Part shown: piece after piece, positions 37,531 to 49,596 of the stretch | Layout: every line of letters starts with the position of its first letter | Numbering within the stretch: the stretch's first letter is position 1 | Assembly (NCBI GenBank): GCA_013350335.1 | Contig: CM023541.1 | Coordinates: forward strand, 39,734,739 to 39,798,738 | Direction of reading: 5' to 3' | Origin: Chimonanthus salicifolius | Taxonomy: Eukaryota > Streptophyta > Magnoliopsida > Laurales > Calycanthaceae | DNA length: 64,000 bases | Notes under the pieces: generated by a model | The model's input: only the letters and a program-made list of their open reading frames with translations | What the model was told of the DNA's origin: nothing | Databases searched by the model: none | Made by a program: the position numbers and the translations under genes

Positions 37531-40160
37531 ATGATCAGGCCTGAAGCCTAGCCCGAAATCACAAATATATGTAATTATTCTCTCTCTCTCTCTAAAATTG
37601 ATTTCCTAATCTCATCCTACTTTCATTGATTTCCTAATCTTGTTTTATTTTCATTTTTTCCATATTTTATTTTATTAATTTGAAGGATGCTCACCTTGAA
37701 GCTCCAATCAAGTCAAAAATGATTTCAATCAAAGTATAGGTCAGACACTCTTTCTATTCTTCATTTGTTCTAGAGCAATTTTTATAAGACTTTTAATAAT
37801 TTTTCTGTCTGTCACCCAATTCAGTTCTTAGCTATCTTTTTTATTTCAATCTCTACTCTCTTTTTCAAATCTGATCTTTCCTTATTTTCATAAACTTTTT
37901 TTCGTAACATTTGCATCAAAGTAGCCCAATATTTTAACTTCATTTTTTGACAACGTAACTTTAGAAAGTCAATAATGTGAGATATTCTATACTTTTTAAG
38001 ATAGCTTTAGGACTATTTCGCATTTTTTTGATAAATGCATACATATATGTTAACAAATCATATAATATAATTAACAAATTAGACTTGGTGTTTGCTAATA
38101 TTCACGAAGGCTTTTGCTGATATTTTTCACAAGTATTAAGTGATCATCTATAGGTGTTTGGACTTTGGTGTTTCCCGTCCCATTCTTGGATTCTTAGGGT
38201 AGAGTTCTTTTGATTTCATCATGGCGAGTATCGTTTTGAATTTCTGTGTTTATTTTTTAGGGGCTTGAGAAGCTTTTTGTATATGTTGAAAGGAATTTTT
38301 CTTGTTTTGTATTCTTTCTCCTTTTATAAAAAAAAAAATCTTTACCACTAAAAAAAAATAGACTTGTAAGCTTTCATTTTAAGCTTGAACTTGAGCCTGA
38401 AACCCAGCCAACAAGAGAGTTGAGACAGAATATTTCTGCTTTTCTTAGACAAGTTCAGTCAGGGTTTAATAAAGACCATGTCATACCCATGTAACTCTAC
38501 TAATAAACATATTTCCTATGAAATGGATATAGAAACAAAGGTGTAATGGATATAGAGACAAAGGCGTAAAACCCTTCATGTTGAAAACTTTGGATGGTAC
38601 TTTATGTAGAATTGAATTCAAGGATTGGGAAATGAGAACTGAATATATTTAGAAGGGAAATTGAATTTCTCAGTAAGTATGCTTTAAAAGAGGAAATTGG
38701 CAAATTATTATCAAATTATGCTTGAGAACTCTATTTGTGAAAGAAGTTTTGGAAAGAATTCCTTAGAATGTGTTTCTAAGGGGGAATTGTAGGCCATGCC
38801 TCAGAGAGAAGTGTAACTTGTGCTGAACCTTGGCACCAACTTAATGTGATTAGAGGTGGCAATGAGTCGGATCAAGTCAAGTCAGGTGGGGTTCATCGAT
38901 GGTAATCCTAATGAGCTTTTCTTCCCTTTTTGCATGAGTTGAACTTTGAACCATTCTCAAACAAACAAGAATTTTTTTAACTTTGTGCTATTCACTTTGA
39001 ATAGTAAATTGTTTACCCATATGGAAGTAAATTACATATTGTTCACATACCATCAACTACTTAGGTTTGTCTCCTCGAGTCCAACTTCACCCAAATTTCA
39101 TTTTACTCAATCCAACCCAACCTAATCCGATCTAAACTTCTATAGAAAATAGGAAATTTTAGACAAATTATTTTAATAAAAATAAAAAATAGGATTTTCA
39201 TTCACATGGAGTCATTGAACTAAAAGAAATAGAGACAATGGACTAGAAGAGTGGACTACATGGCTAAACTCAATGGAATAAAAAAGGAAAAAAAATATTT
39301 CGATCAAATCAGGTTTAGATTTGAGACACCTCAGCCCAACCCAAACCGACCCAAATTTATTTCAAGTTGAGTTTTGAGTTCATTTTTGGTTCAAGATATG
39401 CATAACCTTAAGTTAAAATTTTAAAGTTGTATGGGGTGCATAGGTCAGATAGGGTCAGAAATTGTCACCCCTCCATGTAAGGTAGAGAGATGATGAAATG
39501 ATGAAAATAGATGATGAGAATTGAGAAATATGCATTCAATCAAAAGATGACTTCACACTAGCCATTGAATTTTGGGAATTTAGATAAAACATGATGGTGA
39601 TTATAGTGATACAATAGATGCAATGGGCAGATTGCACTAAAATCATGTATAGAAATTATAGAATATACTATAATTTCAAGTATTTTAAGCCTTTCTTTTT
39701 ATTTGATACCAAACAAAAATTATGAAGATACAATTATTAGTATCATGTGTTGACATGGTAGAATATGGTGCAGCAGATAATATGATTTCCAATAGGGTAT
39801 AGTGGAAGCATAAAACTCAAAAAGTTTATCAAGGAACGAATGGCTTTTATCGTGATGATGATGTTTTATCAAATCTAGTGCTTTTAGGTTAATTTTGTTC
39901 TCTCTTTTTGCCAGTCCTACACAACTTCTTATTGTATATTCTGCAATATAGGATTTTAAGGGATCACATGCCATTTTATAATGCAATTCATTTGCGTATA
40001 AACTTCACATTTGTTTTTTTCCAATCCAATGTCTGAAGGACTTCTAAAATGATAATGCAAGAAGCAGATAGAATCTCAATGGTGAAGGCAATCCAATTGA
40101 CATAAAACAAAACAAAGAGGTAGCTGTGTAAGCCGATATATCGGGAAAATATTGCAAGAT
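37531..40160. other. Intergenic DNA with a probable decayed hAT-like element
   Basis: No gene was found. From about 38852 (TAGAGGTGGCAATGAGTCGG) to about 39476 (GAAATTGTCACCCCTCC) the ends are imperfect inverted complements of the TAGRGRTGGCAAT type, which suggests a 620-bp element, though a target duplication is not clear. The remainder is AT-rich. Confidence 0.4.
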
Positions 40161-40186
40161 GGGTGGGGGTGGGGGTGGGGGTGGGG
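40161..40186 (+). repeat. G-quadruplex-forming (GGGGGT)n tract
   Basis: Five consecutive runs of three to five guanines are separated by single thymines. This is an ideal G-quadruplex motif with one-base loops, about 680 bp downstream of the ureidoglycolate hydrolase-like gene and on the strand opposite to it. Confidence 0.9.
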
Positions 40187-40814
40187 CAAGGATAGGAAGA
40201 GACCCAAGCTGAATTTACACCCAATGCTTGTTGAAGTTTGCAGGAGATGGGAGAAGAACAATTCCAAGTTTCTTTCACTTGAGACTACAAAGGATGTTAC
40301 ATGTATAATGTTCTTTTTTTCTTAAATGGATGATTCTGGCAGCAACCTGATTTTTCAACACAACAACAGCAAAAAGGAAAACCAATCTAACTCAAGAAAG
40401 CCGAAGGAACCATCCAATTTTTGTTTTTCCTTTACAGTGGTAAAGGGAAAAAATATCTGATTAACAGTGCACAGGAAAAAAAATAGTTTCATTAACCCCC
40501 AAAATGATGCAGTAAAATTCAGGTTGGAAGGTGCTAACAATCACAAAAGTGCAGGGTTGGATCAGCTTACCGTTTAAAAAAAGATCAAACAGAAAGAAGT
40601 GAAGATTTAGCCCCACGATGGGTAGTTGTCTTCCATGGAAAGCTTTTTCTTTGTTTTCATTATCTAGATTTTCAATTGCAGCTCATGGCATATGCATATA
40701 CATTCCAAACTAGCTGATTTGCATTATTAATAGCAGATCAGAACATTCTGTCAACATGAATCTGGTGAAGGGGAGAGCAAAATGTAGAATGGTGTTGGTA
40801 AGTAAATACATGTA

Positions 40815-40904
40815 CTACAAAGACGACTCTATCCTCTTTACCAATAACAGAGTGTTGGAAAGTAGCTCAGTCATCAACTACAAAGACGACTCCATCCTCT
40901 TTAT
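40815..40904. repeat. 63-bp-offset duplicate of the last-exon sequence
   Basis: The stretch ACTACAAAGACGACTCYATC followed by CTCTTTA occurs at about 40814-40841 and again at 40877-40904, with one mismatch and an exact offset of 63 bp. The right copy lies within the coding last exon; the left copy lies in the 3' UTR just past the stop. Confidence 0.8.
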
Positions 40905-43900
40905 TAAAATTGTGTGTCGTGTGATCCACCACCTACAGACAAAAATTGATTATAAAAGCAGAAACAATCTAATGACATAATGCATCAACAAGACCTGAAA
41001 GCTTCACAAAAAGAATGTTAGAATAGGGGAATCTTTTTTGGCATAGTAATAGCCTAACATTCTCAACATTAGTGGAGGCTTTGGTACCTAGATGGCTGGA
41101 TTCTTGCATCTGAAAAACTAATAGTATTTTCAGGATATGGTATTTACACTGGTACTAGATACCTCATGGATCCTAGTACCATATTGCCGCAGAAAGAAAA
41201 AAAGAAAAAGGAAATCAGAGATGGTCAATTAAATATGAACAGTATGCTACCTGTATCCATGTTTTAGATTTCAGAAAATATGCATCGTATACATCTCACA
41301 TTCTGTGTTATCAGACATAATTCATTAGAGTATCAAGTGGCAGAGAATGACCCCCATAATTGACATTGGCTACACTCCATGTCAGACTGTCAGTCCAAAT
41401 GCAGGACTTGTGGTAACTCATCTAGACAAATAGCGCGCCAGCATCAACAAATCCTTGCATATGCAGTTCACCAGATGAAAACAAGAAATGATCGATGTAC
41501 ATGTGACAGACATGTCTCCATGTTTATTAACAATGTTTTCTGAGCTAACAATGTATCATCACTTCTCAAATCCAACTAAAAGAAGGAAATGCATATTTCT
41601 TGATTGTTTTGATTAAAATTTGTACACAACTTTATATTGGTTGTTATTTTCAAAAGTTTTATTTAAAAAATATTGATTTAGAATAATTAAAATATTAAGC
41701 CAGCTCCATGGATCTCATATATCAGGAGTCACCAAAGCCGACAATTTGTACGAATTCCAGAACAAATACTTCCGTTGCTCAATCAGGAACTATCTCATTT
41801 GTTTTCTAGACCGGATCCAACAGTATCTGGATTAATGATTTTGGGGCTAGAGATCACATGTCAGATATGTCTCATCTTTTTTTTTCTCTTAAACCCTTTT
41901 CTTTTGGAAATGTTAAACTTGCTAATGGTACCCTTACCCCCATCACTGGTAAAGGGACCATTCTGATATCTTCTACTCTTCATGTTCCTCAGATGACTAA
42001 TAATCTTTTATCTATTAGTTCGCTTACTAAGGCCCTAAAGTATTTTGTGACTTTTTCCCCTTCTTATTGTGTTATTAGAGATTTGGTCACGAAAAAGACG
42101 ATTGGTGGTGGTCGTGAAAAAAAGGGTCTATACTTTTTTTATCCACAATTTGACTCAAAATATGTCGCTGGTTTTATTGGTCAACAGGGCACTTAGCTTT
42201 GGCATTGTAGGTTGGATCATCCATCAAATATAGTGTTAAAACATTTAAAACCTTCTTTGAAACTTGATAATTTTGTCTGTGAAAGTTGCCAATATAGAAA
42301 GCATCAACCCACATTTTCTCCGTCTTCTAATCATTATTCTTCCACTTTTCTTTCCTTAATACATTCTAATGTTTGGATGCCACACATTGTTTCTTCAACA
42401 GAATTTCTTTCCTTATTGTTTTACGGTATTGAGACACTATTTGACATCTAAAATATGGCAATCACTAAAAATATGAAAATGAACTTGAATTTATTCTAAA
42501 TAATCTAGAAATTCATCCAGATTTGGAACATGGACTCTTTATGCAAAGCATTGTTGCATCTAAATCATTCTTCTCTCTTGAGAGAAAACTTGACTTTGAG
42601 TTTGCCTCTTCATTCATCAATTCCGTTTCTTTTCTGTTTTCTTTTTTATCACCATTGTTTATTGCAACAATTCTCTCCATGTTGAGGAGAACACAAACTC
42701 AAGTTTCCTACTAACAACATGTCCAAATCTCTTTTCATTGAATCTCTGTCATCTTTTTCAACCCAAGATTTGGTCAACAAGATTCACTCCAGCAAATTGG
42801 ACTGGGTTTGCAAATAATAAACAATATCAAGCTTTGTGGTCATATTTGGCTAAACAAGCATTTGATGCACTTCAGATCTTGGGCCTTCACATGACAAGAT
42901 CTGAAGTGAGGAATGCTCCTTGCATGGCTACACTCGAAAACCCTCACCAATGAGCAAGTTTAGTTTAGCCATAAATCTAGAAATAATTGGATATACCTAG
43001 AGATGAGAATGGAGTTCTCCCGGCTATGTGATAGTGCTTGAATCAAAGTCACAAAAAAAGGGTTCTTTCAAGATCAATGCATGTTTGCACGTCAAGTGAA
43101 GCAAAATGAATAAAACAAAGAAAGTAAATTGTGTTAGAAAGGGTATGCAAAATGGCAATTAAACATTAAAATAGAGAAATCAATAAAGCAGAAGAAAAGA
43201 AGCCAAAGAAGAAAGGCACAGACATTGGTATTGCTCAATTCCAGATTGTAGAAATCCATCGTCTTTGCTTTGAATAAAGGCCCAGCATGCCATGTTCCAG
43301 TATGAAGCTTCAAAAATTTGGGGCCGACAATTCGAAAAACACGCACTTCATCAGGAACAGGAGGTACATAATAGTGACCACAGCGTGACTGTACAACTTT
43401 CCTGCCCTTGTCATCATCAAACTTGTTTACATCTAAGATGGAAGCCTTGGCAACACCAAGATACCATTCGTGGCCGCCAATAGAGCCAAGGCATTGTGTC
43501 ACACTTGCATGATGAGTGATGCTACGAAACTTAAGTTGGTGATCCTCTAGATGCATGATATAGAATCTGTTATTCATAAATATCAGCTCTTAGTTCAAAA
43601 GCTACAGTAACTTCTTCTAGAACTCAAATTAAGAAAAGAAAAAGCCACCTTCCTTTAGATTGAAATTCGGCATTGTATAATAAAAATGAGTTCATGTTGC
43701 TTGAGAGTGATGATCAACAATTTATAAGGTCATGCCATCATATGCAGTTATCACTCATGGAAATGGGGAATGCCTCTTAGCATGTTTCAGTTCAACATGG
43801 ATTATCATTCTGATGGCATGCTCAAGGGCGGAGCCAAAAAAATTCCTTTGGGGGGCCAAAGTAATAAGATAAAAATAAAAATTGATTTTAAAATGTATAC

Positions 43901-44580
43901 AATATTTACTTATGTTGAAAGTAAAATTATAATTTTCTTTTATTTATCTTATTGTAATAATTTGATATTGTATTTATTATCTAATATATTCATTACCATC
44001 ATCATTATTAAAATCTATATCTATTTTTATTATATTAATATAAGTATATAACATTAACAAATTATAGCTCATGATTTTCTCCAATAAAATTTACCTTTCA
44101 AAGAAAAATAAAAGTATCGTCATCATCAAAAACACTTTTTATTTTCATTATATCTATATATCATTAATCAATCACAACTCATAGTTTCATCTAATAACTT
44201 TGCTTATCTTATTATTATGAACCAAAAAAAAAAAAACTCATCTATCAAATCTTATTGCTCTAAAGTCTAAGCCTCTCTTCAAGGTGTTGGAGTTGAATTG
44301 AAAACTTAGAAATGTTATTATGTTAAACTTGTATGGTTAGTGTGCTTGTGCTAGTGGACAATAAGAAAGATAGAGATGAGATTTTTCTTTTAAATTTTGA
44401 AATCATATGAGAGAGAGAGAGAGAGTAGCTTTCATGCTTTAGCCTCTCTTCAGGGTGTTGGAGTTGAATTGAAAACTTAGAAATGTTATTATGTTAAACT
44501 TGTATAGTTAGTGTGCTTGTGCTAGTGGACAATAAGAAAGATAGAGATGAGATTTTTCTTTTAAATTTTGAAATCATATG

Positions 44581-44633
<53 letters not shown>

Positions 44634-45574
44634 CTTTCATGATTTAGCTAAAAAAAGGAAAATATAAAATAGTTAGGTAATAACCATCGGAAATCACATT
44701 GCCTAGAAAAGAAAGGTGAATTTTCAATTTTCTACAACACATGTTTGGGTGTCATTTGAAAAACTTTTCTTCTTATTGGGGCTTTATTTATATTGGGCAA
44801 AGTTTTGAGGGGGGCAAACACAAATTAAAAAAAAAAATGAATTTACAAAATCCCATGTAATATAGGTATTATACAATTAGATTTTCAAGCATCAGTCAAA
44901 CTGGTCCAAACTTGGGTGAAATTTTAAAACCCTGTAAAAATCCAAAAAATCTAGAATGTTGAAAAATCATGGATTGCAAAGTCTGTGTCCAATATTACTC
45001 AACATATGGGAAAACATCACCCCTCTTTAGGGCAATTATGTCTTGTTGTGCGAGTACAAACTATACTGTGTATTGATAAACCTGATGATTTTGATTGGGA
45101 GAAGCAGGAGAAAATAAGAGATTCTCTTCGTTCATAATTTCTCAATAGGACAAACAATACTGAAATGACAGAATACGGCATAAAAATTTCCCTAATATCT
45201 AACTACTTTCTACTAAATTTTTCATCACTACCTAGAGATAGGAAAATCCCTTGGACTTCCCCTCCTAAAAACTTTCTTCCAATACAAATGCAGCCTAATC
45301 CTGAATTTCTTATGTGTTAGAGTTCCACATTTGTCAAAAACAGAAATAAGAGAGACGATCACCGGAAAGTAAAGAAAACCCAGATAGAGAAAAATGTCAG
45401 AGAAATGAGAGAAAGGCACCTCGGAATCCCGCGACTGAGATCTAATTGCGCGTCGGAGGGTCCGAATTCCTCGCCATCTGGGGAGGCCTCGATCACCTGC
45501 CCGAATTCTTGAAAACTGTCGGGTGTGGCATCGATTGCCTTCAGTTTCATCACTGACTTGCTTGAAGTTTCCAT
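40867..45574 (-). CDS. Ureidoglycolate hydrolase/lyase-like cupin protein, three exons
   Basis: On the minus strand, exons 45574-45420, 43566-43224 and 40932-40867 join in frame to 187 residues. The introns are 1,853 and 2,291 bp, and both begin GT and end AG. Exon 1 contains DATPDSFQEFGQVIEASPDG and FGPSDAQLDLSRG. Exon 2 contains FYIMHLE, ITHHASVTQCLGSIGG, YVPPVPDEVRVFR and GTWHAGPLF. Exon 3 gives VVDHTTHNFNKEDGVVFVVD and ends just before TGA. These match a plant family related to bacterial ureidoglycolate lyase (Arabidopsis At2g35810-At2g35830), about 190 residues. The His-rich segments are the cupin metal/substrate region. The true plant ureidoglycolate amidohydrolase belongs to another family, so the biochemical role is uncertain. 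An internal Met at 45550 and an upstream in-frame extension are alternative starts. The second intron ends in CTGTAG; the donor GTCTGT of intron 2 is weak. Confidence 0.85.
41814..42720 (+). mobile_element. Decayed Ty1/copia pol fragment inside intron 2
   Basis: One frame, interrupted by a stop at about 42193, reads WINDFGARDHMSDMSHLF (the copia protease region, with the active-site Ser of DSGA changed to Phe), TLHVPQMTNNLLSISSLTKA, LWHCRLDHPSNIVLKHLKP with CESCQYRKH (GAG-pre-integrase zinc-knuckle region), and IHSNVWMPH (start of the integrase core). Later sequence is too decayed to align. No LTRs were identified around it. It lies antisense to the host gene. Confidence 0.8.
43826..44830. 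mobile_element. Probable transposon remnant in intron 1
   Basis: The segment between GGGCGGAGCCAAAAAAATTC (about 43827) and TTGAGGGGGGCAAACACAAA (about 44806) is AT-rich, non-coding and bounded by G-rich motifs that recur at the ends of plant repeats. Family and exact termini are not determined. Confidence 0.35.
44270..44650. repeat. 171-bp tandem duplication with (GA)n tails in intron 1
   Basis: Two near-identical units of about 171 bp (44270-44440 and 44441-44650) each start AGCCTCTCTTCA and end in a GA run followed by TAGCTTTCATG. The GA run is about 18 bp in the first unit and about 50 bp in the second. The near-identity indicates a recent duplication. Confidence 0.9.
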
Positions 45575-45910
45575 GGGAATTGGAAAAGACAAGGCTCCCA
45601 CAATCCGAGAAGAAGAAAACCGGAATTTGGGTTGGAAATTTTCCCGCCAAGTTTTGTGGGAGGGAGAGGAATCAGAGAAGGGGATTATTTGTGTAGGAGA
45701 AATGGGTATTTTCTGCTGCAGAAGAGATGATGAGGTTGAGTGTCTTGCTATCGTCTGCAACAATTTGTGATTCAAAACCAGACCCACTGGATTTGGATGT
45801 GGATGGCAAATCGCCATATCCAAAATTCCAAATGGATGAGCTGAAATATTATTCCTGTGGAGTGAGATTGGGACTTCCCATAGAGAAAAAAAATATTTAA
45901 TTCTAATCAA
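45575..45910 (-). promoter_or_regulatory. 5' flank of the ureidoglycolate hydrolase-like gene
   Basis: The region is open in frame with exon 1 back to 45910. Translation could therefore start upstream (for example MAICHPHPNPVGLVL) and add an N-terminal extension with Ser-rich, targeting-like character. Family members usually start close to the METSSKS/MKLKAID positions, so I treat it as 5' UTR and promoter. Confidence 0.35.
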
Positions 45911-47838
45911 TCAACAAATATTTATGTACGTAGTAGTTTAAGTACATATTAATCAATTAAAATATTTAATGCTTGAAATATATAAGATACTAAATCAAGA
46001 TTCTATCTGTAAAAGACAATTAAAAAAATTCTCAATTCAAAAAATAGAAGAGAGGAACATATATGACACAAAATATGAAAGTTTGATGGTAATGCAATAA
46101 TCTAGTCTTAATTTCTTTTCAACAAATGAAATTGTATTTGATCCATTGTTGTAAATAACATTGAGTAAGGAAATTCTGCATCAACCATTTGAGTCATCAA
46201 CTAATTTCTTTTTTACTTTTTTTATATGAATTTACTCTGTTTGTTAGTTGTTGACATGATAAGATTGAGTCAATCTTTCAAACTTTTTAGATCTAATTTT
46301 AAAATCCCTTTTAACTGATTTTATATATTTTTAGCTCTTGATGTGACAAAATAAAGTGAAATCTTTTCAACACATTATATTCATTTATAAATTCCTTTTT
46401 CCTATTTTAGGTTTTTTTACAAATTTTTCTAATTTTTTAGGTCAGCACTGAAAAATTCTTTTCATCTTACCAAAGCTAATATTAAACTTTTTATTTTTAG
46501 TCATTTTCACACATTAACTATTAACATGACAAAAGTGCGATATATAAATCTAACTCATCAAAATCTAATTCTAAAATTTCAATTTCTGCTTTAGCAAATG
46601 TTTACAGTTTTTTAATTAATTTTTTATGAAATTATCTCAACTGTATATTGTAGAAACAACTAAGATTCATTTCACAATTACCTAAAATTGTATCTTTTAG
46701 GCAATGGCGGTGCGAGCCTAAGGGGATTAGTTTTGTTGGGCCAATATCTCAGGAATACCTTCATTATAAAAAAAAAAAAATTATATCTTTTAATACAAGT
46801 AGAGATTGATGAAATAAATAAGTCTTTGCACGTCTGCTTAAAGCTGATGGTAAAGCTTATGCTTAAATATGGATGGAACTTGAGTTGAATCGGTTAACTC
46901 ATGCTTTTAATGACTGAACTTTTAAAAATTAAAAAATAATCTAAAGTCAATTTTTTGCACACTTGAAAAAAATGGCACAATTAATCCCACGAAGGTGATT
47001 TTACAAATTTATATAAATGGAAAAGTTAAAGAATAAAAGAACAATTTATTAGAATCTTTTTCACTTAAAAGCTAACCAAATACAATTGGGCCTATGAGGA
47101 AGATATGATTTTCTTAGTCGAGAACTCTGATGTGTGAGTCTCGAATATTAAGCTGTTTAAGTTTCTGGTTCTGCATGACACACAAACAGAGCAAATGGGG
47201 CTCTGTTGGGTTCTGTATGACACAGAAACAGTGTGTGAAAGGGGTTTGTTGGGTGGAACCAGTTCAGGGGAGGGACTCCTACGCAATATTTTTGGTAAAT
47301 ACCCATTGCTTATATTGTTCCATTGTTTGAGTGGTTGGGTATCTCATTCTCCAATTCATATTGGAGGTTAGGACTTGGAATCCTTGTGAGTGATTAACTC
47401 AATACATGGTGTTGGTAGGTGGTGTCATATATCTAAGGTTTTACAAAGGTTCAACACAAAGTGAGGGACGGCGAGTTTCCTTATATCAAAAAAAATTTAG
47501 TAACCGACACTCATTGTCCGTGTAGTTATGAGTGGTGGTTTCACAGGGTTGAATCGGGCTTGAATCTTGATAAAGTGAAAACGTAAAAAAAAAATAGCAA
47601 ACTTTCTCTACTGAAAAATTACATTCAAAGATATAAACTTCATTTAAAAGATGATTTGGAGGACTTGGATTGTGGCAGAGGTGGACAATTCTTTGGTGTT
47701 TATTAGTGTTTGTGCTCTAACCAATGTAGAACTTTTAAAGACAATGGAATCATTTAAGACGATTCACTTGAATACATTCTGGCTAGGACCCAATTATAAT
47801 TATAGTGCTCATGCTTAGAGGGAGCTTGTACATGTCCT
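45911..47838. other. AT-rich intergenic DNA
   Basis: No gene was seen. Around 47140-47250 a short near-repeat occurs (TTCTGCATGACACACAAACAG and TTCTGTATGACACAGAAACAG, about 50 bp apart). The rest is featureless. Confidence 0.45.
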
Positions 47839-48419
47839 AATTATACCCTGCACGTTGCCTAAACGGATGTGGGAAAGTCCCATATCGGTCTGGAAGAGAG
47901 GGGGGTGAGGGGTTATATGAAGCTACCCCGTGAACTCTTGCGTGAGGCCTTTTGGGCCTGGTCATGTGGGCCAGGGCCCAGGAACAAAACTGTGCAGGTT
48001 CGAGCTATGTGCGAGGCCCAGAGTGGACAATATCACACTGAGTCAAGCCCTAAGCCCTGTATTCGGGTCGGGTCATTACAAATTTGGTATCAGAGCTGAG
48101 GTTCTACACTCGGACTGTGTGGGCTTTCTTCATTCCCTAGAATTGTTGAGCTGGACCGGGTTGAGCCAGGAACGGCTCGAGGCTTTAGGAAGGGTGATTG
48201 TGATACCCTGCACCTTGCCCAAACTGATGTGGGAAGAGAGAGGGGGGAGGGGTTATATGAAGCCACCCCATGTACTCTTGTGTGAGGTCTTTTGGGCCTG
48301 GCCATATGGGCCAGGGCCTAGGAATAAAACCGTGTGGGTTCGAGCTGTGTGCGAGGCCCAAAGTGGACAATATCACACTGAGTCAAGCTATAAGCCCTGT
48401 ATTCGGTCGGGTCATTACA
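47839..48419 (+). mobile_element. Complete TRIM (terminal-repeat retrotransposon in miniature)
   Basis: The 5' LTR (about 47839-48080) and 3' LTR (48199-48419) are about 90% alike and both end GGTCATTACA. Four bases after the 5' LTR, TGGTATCAGAGC (48085-48096) is the canonical methionine-initiator tRNA primer-binding site. The internal region is only about 118 bp and non-coding, with a purine-rich TTTAGGAAGGGTGAT before the 3' LTR. The 5' terminus is mutated (AATTATACCC in place of TGTGATACCC), and the flanks TAATT/GAATT may be a worn target duplication. Confidence 0.9.
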
Positions 48420-49596
48420 GAATTGGGCTCGGGTCCTAACAAATAAGGGCTCATACTGGCCTTTGGGTCTTTGGGCCTTTACTGTAATGGCCTGCACTTG
48501 AATGGGTTAGGTGTAAGAGAGCGAGAGTTCAGCCCATAATGGATTTGCACCAGAGAGAAAGAGCACACAAAGTCCCACATCGTCTAGAAAAAAAGGAGTG
48601 GAGAGGAGTATATAAGTCTAAAATCAATTATTGTTAGTCCATAATTAGCTTAAATTCACTAATCACAATTTCTTTTTCAAGAGGTAGGCCAAATTAGTTT
48701 TAAGTTTTAAACATAGAATTGTTGATTTAATACATAACTAAGTTAATGTTTTAAGTTACTTATTATATTAATATTATATTATTAAATATGATGTAATTAA
48801 ATGATAAAATATACAATATAAGGTTACAAAGTCACATTCTGGGCTTTTCTCCTTTTTATTTAATTTGTATTTGTCACATTAAAATAGCTGTAGATTGACT
48901 ATTAAGATAAAATGACTACACATTAAGTTCTGGTATGAACTTTGTTCCATGTGTAGACCAATAAGCCAATTTCAACCTCTTAAGATAGATTTTTTTTTTT
49001 TCTATTATATACCAAAATTTAACAAATGTCAAAATGGACCATCTGTGACCCATAGAGTAATGGACCAAGTTCAATTTGAGTTTATTTCGGATTTTGGTTT
49101 TTGGGTTGAGTTAGGTTTGGAGGACACTAGGCTAGGGAACATCCTAAATTAAATTCAGGCCTTGGCTTTTGGGCCCAAAAATGAGTCCATGCCTAGGCTC
49201 AAGCACCATTTTTCGCAGTTTGGTCGGGTTGGGCCCTTGACTAGCACGGGTGAGCCTGACCCTATTTGCACCTTCAGTAGAAAATTTTCAACAAAATTTG
49301 TATTTTCATTAAAAATGAATGAGAAATTGTTATGTAAAACAAGGAATGCCACAATTTTCTCTCATTAATTTTTTTTTCTCTCCCAAAAAATAGATTATTT
49401 ATAAAGAAAAAGAGCCCTTATTTCATAAAAGAAGATATAATATTTTATTTTAAAAGGACAAACAACCTCTAACATCATGGCACCTTAGATGGAAAAGGGG
49501 TTAGTCTATTTTACTTCAAATCAAGGATTACGATACCAGCACAGGGGCATCGGTTGTGTCTTATTGGACCTAGCACATGCCAGCTTGTATTCCAAC
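48420..49596. other. Intergenic DNA, nothing recognised
   Basis: The region is AT-rich with a poly(T) run at about 48990. A further fragment resembling the TRIM hairpin (CAAAGTCCCACATCGTC, about 48568) is present without the rest of an element. Confidence 0.45.

Noticed and set aside
37284..37534. Overlapping frames on both strands near 37.3-37.5 kb and at 52.15-52.41 kb
   Set aside because: They are produced by the palindromic interior of the CAGGGGT MITEs.
42738..42953. 71-codon frame as a continuation of the copia polyprotein
   Set aside because: I could not align it with integrase or reverse transcriptase motifs, so it was not included in the element call.
45228..45650. 140-codon minus-strand frame overlapping exon 1 of the cupin gene
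   Set aside because: It is in a different phase from exon 1, whose family match and splice donor are clear, and has no family features of its own.
47839..48419. Cassandra-type TRIM carrying 5S rRNA sequence
   Set aside because: The LTRs do not contain a recognisable 5S rRNA internal promoter region, so it is assigned only to TRIMs in general.
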